This document shows, piece by piece, positions 55,680 to 64,000 of a stretch of DNA of 64,000 nt. Numbering within the stretch: the stretch's first letter is position 1; every line of letters starts with the position of its first letter. The notes beneath the pieces are model-generated. The model did not search any database, was not told where the DNA came from, and was given only the letters and a program-made list of their open reading frames with translations. The DNA is from Apoda limacodes (Eukaryota; Arthropoda; Insecta; Lepidoptera; Limacodidae), in contig OX291556.1 of the NCBI GenBank assembly GCA_946406115.1, forward strand, positions 13,298,501 through 13,362,500, written 5' to 3'. Position numbers and translations under genes: made by a program.

Positions 55680-57441
55680 GGTAATTCTTTACTTTCCAAG
55701 AACGCTTGGTTTTTACGTAACGATGGTTTTAACTGATAGAACACTACATTTATACACACGGATGAAATTTAAAAACTCTCGGAGGACACTAGATTTTCAC
55801 GAAAACAACTAAATTAATTTCATACAAAACCTGCCATTACACACCAACATTTAAAAATACAAAATTTTTTTTATCAAAAAAATAATTGCCAGCCTTAGGA
55901 AAAAAATAAACACAAGATTCAATCGATTTTACTTTTCTCTAATTTTAATCGATAGAAAAGCATATTTATATGTATACTCAATTAAAATCAAAAAACTGGC
56001 AGCGAATCCATACCAAACCGAACCGACGAGCCACCGTCGTAGTGAACACCGCACTAGCCGAGCGAAGCGTGCCGCGGCAGCGGCTGGCGAAGTGCCAGAA
56101 ACAAATTGTTCTAATTTAAAATCGTTTGACAGGGTTAGGGGGGGCAGGGTAGACACCGGTTTATTGATCTAAGTGACACAGCTACAATTTGTTTCTGACG
56201 GCCCACTTTTTGGAACATGAAACCTTGCAAAGTGGGTTGCCGTGACTATACTAAATAAGTAGAAATTGGTTCTGGCGCTCGCCGACCGCTGCCGCGGTAC
56301 GCTCCTCTCGGCTTCGCGCGCTAATTTTCATGTGCTCCGCTTGGCTTTGCGCGCAAGATTTATATTTCAACCAACTTGTACTTATTTAGTATAGTCACGG
56401 CAACCCACTTTGGAACATGAACACTTGCGCGCGAAACCAAGCGGAGCACATGAAAGTTAGCGCGCGAAGCCGAGCGGAGCGTGCCGCGGCAGCGGCTGGC
56501 GAGCGCCAAAACCAATTTGTACTTATTTAGAATTGTTTGGCAGGAATAGGGGGGGCAGGGTAGACACCGGTTTATTGATCTAAGTAACAAAGGTACAATT
56601 TGTTTCTAACTTTCATGTGCTCCGCTTGGTTTCGCGCGCAAGGTTTCATGTTCAAAAGTGGGTTGCCGTGACTATACTAAATAAGTAGAAATTGGTTCTG
56701 GCGCTCGCCGGCCGCTGCCGCGGCACGCTCCGCTCGGCTTCGCGCGCTAATTTTCATGTGCTCCGCTTGGCTTTGCGCGCAAGATTTATATTTCAACCAA
56801 CTTGTACTTATGTAGTGTAGTCACGGCGACCCACTTTGGAACATGAAAACTTGTGCGCGAAACCAAGCGGAGCACATGAAAGTTAGCGCGCGAAGCCGAG
56901 CGTAGCGTGCCGCGGCAGCGGTCGGCGAGCGCCAGAACCAATTTCTACTTATTTAGTATAGTCACGGCTCCGCTCGGCTTCGCGCGTTAACTTTCATGTG
57001 CTCCGCTTGGTTTCGCGCGCAAGGTTTGATGTTCCAAAGTGGGTTGCTGTATGGGTATTTTTCTTTAGGCTGGTAAGTATTGTCAACGTTGTTTTTTTGA
57101 ATATGAAACAATTCTAAATTAGAACAATTTGTTTCTGGCACTTCGCCGGCCTATTTTTTATCGATTATTACTGTACAGAGTAAGTACTCGATTGTTAAAT
57201 ACTGACAACATTGCTTTTTTTTAAAAAAACTTGTTATTTTATTTTCTAATGTGTTTTGTTTTTGTAGATATTTATTGTTGTATAATGGCTGTTTTTGTAT
57301 GAAATTTATTTATTTTTTTCCGAAAAAACTAGTGTCCTCCGAGAGTTTCTGAATTTCATCTTCGTATATAAATGTGGTATTCTATCAATAGAAATTTTTA
57401 TTCCGTAAAAACCAAGCGTTCTTGGAAAGTAAAGAATTACC
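55680..57441. mobile_element. fold-back element with nested inverted GC-rich modules
   Basis: The outer arms are inverse copies: GGTAATTCTTTACTTTCC with AAGAACGCTTGGTTTTTACG at the left (55680-55720), matched inverted at 57400-57441. The match continues through CTCGGAGGACACTAG, the TTTCATACAAAA block and beyond. Inside, a GC-rich module of about 110 bp ('cgcgcgaagccgagcggagcg...ccgcggcagcgg', 'aaccaagcggagcacatg') recurs at least six times in alternating orientation, and a 411-bp segment is tandemly duplicated (from 56141 and 56552). It has no coding capacity. The whole can fold into one long hairpin. Class is unknown; it resembles fold-back or long-TIR DNA elements. Confidence 0.82.
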
Positions 57442-57449
57442 GTAACTTA

Positions 57450-57600
57450 TTTTAGGGTACCATACCAAAATGTTAGCAAATACAGACATATGCCAACAAA
57501 ACAGCGGAACCCTTATATGAGCACTCGTGCGTCTGTCATCCGTCTGTCACAGCCAATTTGCTCCTAATTTACTAGACCAATTAAGTTGATAACATAAATT
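57450..57600. repeat. unclassified repeat-like segment
   Basis: 'ttttagggtaccataccaaaatg' followed by 'cggaacccttatatgagcactcgtgcg' and 'tctgtcatccgtctgtcac' resembles family-A composition but does not align end to end. Confidence 0.35.
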
Positions 57601-57604
57601 TCTG

Positions 57605-59205
57605 TGATCTTGGAAAGTAAATGAAAAGTAAAAGGGTTTCGCAATCTGTAGTGGTACATTCGTATTTGGCCTCTCCTGAAGACACTTACCCTCATACTGT
57701 TGTGGAGTTTGTTGACCTTCTGCCGGGGTTAAAGGTTTTTGCTGCTGAGCAGACTGCGGACACCTCATCGAATTTCCTGCTTAATCGGTTCAGCTCGACA
57801 AGCTCGTTGGTGTCACCGGTTGTATTAAGAGGTTTCTCCACAGCTTACGTAACAGGTCACAGCCAAGGACGTCTTCAGTCTTGTCTCCTGAAGAGCGTCA
57901 GGATGCCCTCCTCTCCTATGTTTATGTTCGCATGGTACAGACCCAGTCTTTTGGAAAGGCAATTGGTCTTTTCCGTTTAGAGAACGGGACATTGCGGGGA
58001 AGCCTTGCTCGTCTTAATTTGTTTCTGGCGAGTCGGAGTTTTTGTGAGTAGGCTTCGCAACTCAGAATTGCCCTTTGGGGCTCGACATCCTCTCTTGTTG
58101 CCCAAGAGCCGTCATTTTGTTGAGTTGCTGATCAGGGACCGCCATGTAAGGAACTGTCATGCTGGTCTCAACGTATTGCTGGCTTGTCTGCAGCTGGATT
58201 ATTGGAGGTAGTCCGCCAGACGAGCAGCTCGGAGCGTTATCTTTAAATGTATCCCTTCTTACAGGTTAAAGGGAACATTGACCCAGCCACAAATGGGTGA
58301 CTTGCCGTCCGATCGTGTCGATTCGCTAAGGTTGGGGTGCATTTCGGGGGTCCGTTTTTGGTGAAGACGTCAAGCGTTCGCAATGCCCGACAGGTTAAGG
58401 CCTATTTATGTGTCTTTGCTTGTCTGTTTTCCAAGGCTGTGCATCTTGAGCTTGTTTCAGCCTTGTATACGGAGGCCTATGTCGCATGTCTGTCACGGTT
58501 TGTCAGTCGGCGTGGACTCCCTCACTTTAATCGCTCAGACTGTGGTACCAACTACAAGGGTGTAGATCGCTATCTGACGTCCCTCAGTTTTTATTATTAT
58601 ATCGATTCGGAGTTGTCCAGACGGGGCGTGACTTGGATTTTTGATCCTCCCGGCTATCCTTCGTGGGGCGGTATTTTCGAAGCAGCTGTCAAGGTCACCA
58701 AAAGTCACCACCGTCGTGTGATTGGTGATTTTGAGGAATTGCAAACAGTATTTTGTAATGTCGAAGCGGTGTTGAACTTACGACCGCTTTTTCCGATCTC
58801 GTCTGATCCTAATGACCTGGAAGCGCTAACTCTAGGCCATTTCTTGATCGGTAGTCCCTTAACCTCTTTGCCTGAATACCCCTTCATCGATGTGTCAGTC
58901 AATCGGTTATCGCACTTTCAATTGCTTCAGCAAATTACGCAATTGTTCCACCGTCGGTGGTCCTCTGAATATTTACATTTGTTACAGCAACGGGTTCGGT
59001 GGACGGATAAAACTAACCCCCTGCACGTCGGAGACCTCGTCCTCTTAAATTACTCAAATTAACCGCCTTTGCAGTGGCGTTTAGGTCGCAAAGTTCAATT
59101 ATTCCTCGTGTCGGACGGTATCCCGCGGGTCGCAGAGGTTTTGGTAGGTGACTCTGTTTTAAAGCGTGCCGTCGCGACGCTTTCTCGATTGCTAGTCGAA
59201 TGACG
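57605..59205 (+). pseudogene. BEL/Pao LTR retrotransposon, degraded pol 3' part (integrase)
   Basis: The left part holds broken pol frames, including ARHPLLLPKSRHFVELLIRD, RHVRNCHAGLNVLLACL and TQPQMGDLPSDRV, the zinc-binding region before integrase in BEL/Pao elements. 58337-59062 is one open frame with the integrase core: FSKAVHLELVSALYTEA, RSDCGTNYKG (second catalytic Asp) and GGIFEAAVKVTKSH (catalytic Glu). The first catalytic Asp, expected before FGGPF, is His here (codon 58340-58342). A TAA at 59060-59062 interrupts the C-terminal domain, which otherwise continues in frame to about 59203 (PPLQWRLGRK...). No gag, protease or complete reverse transcriptase is visible. Dead copy, truncated at its 5' side. 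Confidence 0.88.
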
Positions 59206-59257
59206 ACTCTGGCTCGGTTTAGCCTCATCCAGACACGGTCTGGTAGGGGCGGGGGTT

Positions 59258-59599
59258 TGTTCGGAAAAGAATCAATGAATCACCCGTTCCGGCTGGTGAC
59301 GGGTTAGCTATGATTCATGGCGCCTTCTGCAGTGCGCCACAACTAGTCGTACCTGTATGCGTCGAGCGGTAGTCGTTACAGTTTTAATTCTCTTTTTTTT
59401 TACAACTGGAGAAAGGCCAGTTGTCGGTCGGTGTAGTGATACAGTGCTCAAGTTGGAGTCACAGTAAAGCTGTCAGGAACTTTAGCTCGATTTCGTCACC
59501 AATTGAAGAAAAAATCGTCCCCGCGTCAACAACGAGTCCGAGTCAGTACACTTTACCTACAAATACACACCCATTGGACTCGTTAGACAGGCCGGTACA
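59258..59599 (+). repeat. candidate 3' LTR of the BEL/Pao remnant
   Basis: A purine-rich tract (AGGGGCGGGGG) is followed by TGTTCGG; 342 bp later the sequence reads CGGTACA, giving TGT...ACA ends. The segment contains an 8-bp-arm hairpin (ACAACTGG/CCAGTTGT, 59402-59424). There is no 5' LTR to compare with, so the ends are provisional. Confidence 0.45.
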
Positions 59600-59762
59600 G
59601 ATATAAAGACGTAAGTAAAAACACAAATGAATTATTTCGCGCCCATATTACGGCACATCGTACTTGTCCGGTTTTTAACAATATAGATTAAACCATAAAA
59701 CATTTAACAAAAAAGGGTCTTGTATGAAGAAGATATTTACTTTTCATACTGTTTATTGATTG

Positions 59763-60025
59763 AGTCGGTGGTGTCCTAGGGGTTTTGATTCCACTTCGCG
59801 TCCTGAGGTACCAATGAGTCTTAATTTCTCAAGTAGATTAATTACTTACTCCACTGACTTTTCGGTTTAGAAAAAAAATTGTGGGGACACTTGCATACGT
59901 CAGAAAAAGGTGTATGTAAAGTACACACCCCGTGCTGGGTCCGCTTAATGGACTATGGTCCAAATCACCCTCTGTGAGGGTGGGCCGTGCCTCAACAATC
60001 AGTTCGTATGAGGCTGAAGACAGAT
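59763..60025 (+). repeat. tRNA-derived SINE lacking its B box
   Basis: Begins 'gagtcggtggtgtcctaggggt', continues 'accaatgagtcttaatttctcaag', 'cacttgcatacgtc' and ends 'ccaaatcaccctctgtgagg...ccgtgcctc'. It is the same family as 15513-15815, in the opposite orientation. The GGTTCGAACC block is deleted, so its promoter is dead. Confidence 0.8.
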
Positions 60026-60535
60026 ACTTTTTATAATTCGTAATAACACATATTCTGTGCAGATTTCAGTTAATTACTATGGTTCAAAAGGGCACAGACA
60101 AACTTAAATATAGCCCCGTTGGCATCCTAAAAATCATTTTGATTATTATCATAGATTGTGAGTTTAAACGATGTTTTGATAACAATAATGTTAGCTTGAA
60201 ATTGAAGTTGGATGGTCTACAAATTTATATATTACTTACGATAAAAAAAAAAACCGTTTACAGGTTTTGTCAACTAGAAAATGATCGGCATCCTTCAAAC
60301 TAAAACACCACTTATACAAATGGAAGCAGTATACATAAGAAGCAACCAATAAAGGAAAACAGTTGTAAAAAAGCTGTCTTTTGTCATTATTAAAAAAGCT
60401 GTATTTTGAAATATTTATTTCTGCTATTATAAAAAACAAAATGTATATGTTTCTTTACAATAAAAAATATTTTTTTAACTGTTGTTTAATTTAACCATTA
60501 GAACCTTAAATATATAGATAGGACTACAATCACGT
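60026..60535. other. intergenic DNA, no gene recognised
   Basis: AT-rich, nothing supported. Confidence 0.45.
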
Positions 60536-60544
60536 CTTATAGGA

Positions 60545-61827
60545 AATTTAAAAATCTAGTCACTTTCTTCTTAAAGAACCCCATATCGTAGTCTCTCGAG
60601 AAAACCTCAGCATTATTCCACAACTTAAGCGTTCGCGGGAGTAAGTTCCTCTCAAACCGCACTGTTTGTGAGCAGTTAGGTTACGAAGAGTGAGAATGAA
60701 TTCACTGTCGATGGCGAGCGGAGGGATGGTAGAAAGTAGCTGTGGAAATTATTTCAAACAATTCCTCAAAACACAGAACATATTATACAAGCGGTAGAAC
60801 ACACACAGGAAGGCAAAATCTCTCCTCAGACTTAAAGGTTCGATACGACTTGTGAGTTTGGGATCGTCGACGATTCTTACTGCTCGTCGTTGAACCGAAT
60901 TAAAAGGGCTAAGCTGGTATCCAGGTGCACCCGCCTATAGATGGCAGCAGGCCGGACCGGCAAAAAACCGGCAAAGGTTGTTGTTTGTAAAGCAACAACC
61001 TTTGCCCTGAGGTGAAGCATCGCTTCGCTCTGTTGAGTACTCCTGGTTTCTTGGACGCCAGCTTCACCTTGGTTTCCAAATAATCGCGAAACTGGATATA
61101 GCTAGAGATGTCAACACCAAAGATCCCAATACACTTGGAGATGGTAAGTGCTGTGTTCTGGAATTGTAGGACCACAGTAAATGGGATTTTATTAGCGGTG
61201 AACGCGCAGACTTGTGTCTTTATTGGATTGAATCCTGAAACGCTTTACGCCTGCCGGACCTCCCACTGTGTTATAGAGATTTCTGGAATAATCTTACCCC
61301 ATCACGGTAAAGTAGGTGGTACAGCTCCTTCGTTATTGATATTCGAGTTTGAGGCAATGAGACTGCCCAGTAAATCGGCTTTCTCTCTAGCACTATGGGA
61401 GAATCGGTTTTACGCTATGGTGGTAACGACCACTGACAAAAGTTTCCCTTGGCAGCTTGACAAGCGACCAGAAAGCACGACTCCCAGAGGGATAGCTTGC
61501 AAGTCGCTCACCTATTTTGCCGATAAATCGGAACTTAGCCCTGGCGGTCAGGATCTTCTAGAGCTTAAGCAGAGCTGCCTCCACGGGTACGATGTATAAA
61601 AATCCCGCAATCCATCACAATCTGCTGACTTATAATGTCACACGCAGCGCCAATTAATTGGCGTAGAGTAAAGGGTTGGTGTGCATGACACTTGATTCCG
61701 GGCGAGAGAGTGGTCAAAGGAGCCAAAAGGCGCATCCACTAAGACGGAATATCAGTTCGTACGTGTAGTAAGCACTCCTAGCCTCTATTTTAGGTATGTT
61801 CGTTGGAGAAAGTACCAGTTGAGAGAA
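60545..61827 (-). pseudogene. LINE family L, internally deleted copy (copy C)
   Basis: The minus strand starts at 'attctctcaactggtactttctcc' (end of the endonuclease domain) and ends within the C-terminus. Comparison with copy A shows two large internal losses. One, near 61230-61250, jumps from the 'RFNPTK' region straight to the 'RRALL' region and removes the whole reverse-transcriptase catalytic core. The other, near 61545, removes about 200 bp. A short duplication of 'gcaaaggttgttg' surrounds 60975-61005. It lacks the 3' terminus and A tail. Confidence 0.87.
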
Positions 61828-61829
61828 TT

Positions 61830-62200
61830 TTGTTTGAGTAATTGTAAAGAATAAAAACAAAATAAATTTAATTTTTTTTTATTGAAAGTATCTAAATTTA
61901 ACAAATTTAACATTATTTAGTAATAATACTAAAACTAAAAGAACATTCAATATAGAAACTATTTGTAAGTAGACTTCTGGTAAACAAAACACCGTCATAA
62001 AAACCAAGAATTTTATATTATTTTTCATCATGCAACCTCTTACAATTCACCCTCAACGTGCGCGTAATTCATTGCATTTCATACTAACTCTATAAATGTG
62101 GCTCGAACGGCGCGTACGATGCGGACAAATGTGCGATCACCTTTGGATGGCTATGAATATTTATCTTATTAATATTCTATACATGTATAATTACATATAT
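61830..62200. other. intergenic DNA, no gene recognised
   Basis: AT-rich sequence between LINE copy C and the terminal tandem array. No supported feature. Confidence 0.45.
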
Positions 62201-63985
62201 CGATACTGAAGCTATCGGTCGCCACCTTGTCAAGTTCTATGGTAACTAAATGTCTACATATTTTACGCAAAATACTCTCCAAATCCTTATTAAACAATGA
62301 TAATAATAATAATGGTACTCAGTAAATCTAGACAAAGAAAATGCAAGCTATGATTTAAATTGTTTTTTATTTCGTAAAATTCTCAACTAAAACTGATATA
62401 ATATGCATATGACAACAATGCAGTAAAAAATATCTGTAATTACCTGTGAAATGTGTACTTATTCGAATTATTATATGTTGTGACTTCACATTTACTCACA
62501 GCACGACACCATAGTTACCTACAAAATTGATAGTTTGTATGTTAATCCGGGATTATTTAAAAATAAAACCATTCGCCTTAAGAGAAACGCTATGTCCTCT
62601 TGTGGTCATATAATTTTATACTTTTTTTATCATAATTTTAATGAACGTGTTTCTATTTATGCCGCAGTTAGAGCTTCTCATGGACTTTATTATATATACG
62701 CATGACGTCAGCGCTATGTCAATCTCTATCGTAAGTAAATGATTATATATTTTACACAAAAGATCCCCCAAATCTTGATTTAGCAACGAAATATGGTGTC
62801 AAGGCTATAGAAAAACATGTAAACTACGATTCAAATGGTTTTTTTCGTTGATTTTTCAGCTGTATTAGATAAAATATACAATCAACCATGTAGTAATTCT
62901 GATTATTTCGTCTTGTAAATAAACATTGCCTCACACTAGAAGACAGCTTTTGTATCTAAAAAATATTTTAAATATTAATGACGGATTACAGAAAGAAAAA
63001 AAAAAATTCCAGTCACAGTAAACAAATGACAACCTTACCGGATCTTATCGCGGGAGACATTGACATTGGCACCTATTTTCTTCTGTCTTATTTTGTCTCG
63101 GGCTCTATGCACTTAATTTGGATTTCTCGCTTCCACGCTTTATTGGTCTTTTTTTTTCTTGTGCGGAGATTGAACCTGCGCCCCTCGTTTCCGTAGATAG
63201 TCTTCACTACCAACAGAGCCAAGGAGCCGTCAAACGTATATATCTTTGCTGCAAAAAGAACTCCTTCTAGACTTTATAATTGATATCGATACGCATGACG
63301 TCAGTGCTAAGTCAATCTTTATCGTAACTAAATGATTACATATTTTACACAAAATATCCCCCAAATCTTGATTTAGCAATGAAATATGGTATTAAATCAA
63401 GAGAACAATATATAAACTACAATTCAAATTCATTTTTACGTTAATTTTTCGGATAAATTCCATAAAATATAATTAACAACAAAGCAGGAAAAAAAAAAAA
63501 AAAAAAACCGGTAAAACGTGTATTTTTTCGGATTATTGCGACTTGTAACGTCACATTGGGTCACAAAATAGATACCAAATTTACAATTTAAATATTCTAA
63601 AATATAAATCAAGGATTCAAGCAGGAAAACAGAAAATTCCAATCGCTATAAAATAGACCCGCCGATATCGCCGCTTATCAATGTAATTATTGTCACATTC
63701 GGCCATTTTCTTCTATCTCATTTTCTCATGGGCACTATGCACTTTGGATTTCTCGCTCCCACGCTTTATTGGTCTTTTGAACGTAGTGAAAAAATTCTAT
63801 GTCTATGGTTTTGATGTACAGATTTTAGCAATGTTTTACGAAAGCGTGTTAAAAATTGTGCAGCGCAGGCTCCTGAATAGTTAATTATGAAGAAATTAGC
63901 AAGACATGATGCGCAATATCTGAGGATCCACACCAAATCTCCCACCCTATCTTGGGACAAGAAAACAAGTAACGCCCGCGCCATG
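62200..63985. repeat. degenerate tandem array, about 490-593-bp unit, three copies
   Basis: The block 'aactaaatgattacatattttac...aaatcttgatttagcaa' recurs at about 62240, 62729 and 63322. GCATGACGTCAG marks units 2 and 3 at 62700 and 63293 (593 bp apart). Units 2 and 3 also share 'cattttcttctgtctcattttctc' and 'gcactttggatttctcgctcccacgctttattggtc'. The array continues toward the window edge. A tRNA-like fragment interrupts unit 2. Confidence 0.8.
63150..63235 (-). repeat. tRNA-like SINE head within the array
   Basis: The minus strand reads 'ccttggctctgttggtagtg' (A-box-like) then 'gcgcaggttcaatctccgc' (B-box-like). It is present in one array unit only, so it is a later insertion. Confidence 0.5.
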
Positions 63986-64000
63986 TTACAAGATAAAGAT

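Noticed and set aside
61108..61599. 163-codon plus-strand frame
   Set aside because: Antisense of the internally deleted LINE copy C; continuity comes from the deletions, not from coding function.

Overview
This window looks like AT-rich insect nuclear DNA, most likely from a moth or butterfly (Lepidoptera). The evidence is split genes with GT-AG introns, secreted alanine/tyrosine-rich cuticular proteins, and several repeat families I associate with lepidopteran genomes (jockey/CR1-like LINEs, RTE, tRNA-headed SINEs, mariner, hAT, BEL/Pao). No operons, Shine-Dalgarno sites or CRISPR arrays are present. All calls come from reading the sequence and family knowledge; no database search was run.

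Layout. 0-7.5 kb: two minus-strand genes for secreted, repeat-rich cuticular-type proteins with the same unusual plan (TATA box, a 12-nt first coding exon for 4 residues, a phase-0 intron, one large exon). The first (426-1405) carries a single-base frameshift; the second (6308-7446) is intact. 7.5-29.5 kb: gene-poor and repeat-rich. It holds a decayed hAT element with an 8-bp target duplication (10564-11974), a second inverted-repeat DNA transposon (27005-28006), a truncated DD41D mariner-type transposase (18824-19438), SINEs, LINE 3' ends and several tandem arrays.

29.5-44.2 kb: one large minus-strand gene, rebuilt exon by exon, for an N4BP2-like protein of about 1152 residues (CUE, P-loop kinase, two more CUE-like segments, DUF1771, Smr). 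Its yeast and worm relatives Cue2 and NONU-1 cut mRNA at stalled ribosomes. Its introns hold LINE copies, an RTE fragment, a MITE and other repeats. 45.5-48.0 kb: the best-preserved copy of a jockey/CR1-like LINE (plus strand). Five further fragments of the same family lie elsewhere in the window, all on the minus strand.

48.6-50.35 kb: a multi-exon plus-strand THAP-domain gene remnant with a stop, frameshifts and a lost zinc ligand, but clear splice sites and a poly(A) signal; one intron holds a 5S-rRNA-derived segment. 50.4-64 kb: repeats only. These include a 381-bp MITE, a striking 1.76-kb fold-back element built of alternating inverted GC-rich modules (55680-57441), a BEL/Pao retrotransposon remnant with a broken integrase, and a three-unit degenerate tandem array at the right end.

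Only the N4BP2-like gene and the second cuticular gene look like intact host genes. The rest of the window records layered transposon insertion and decay.
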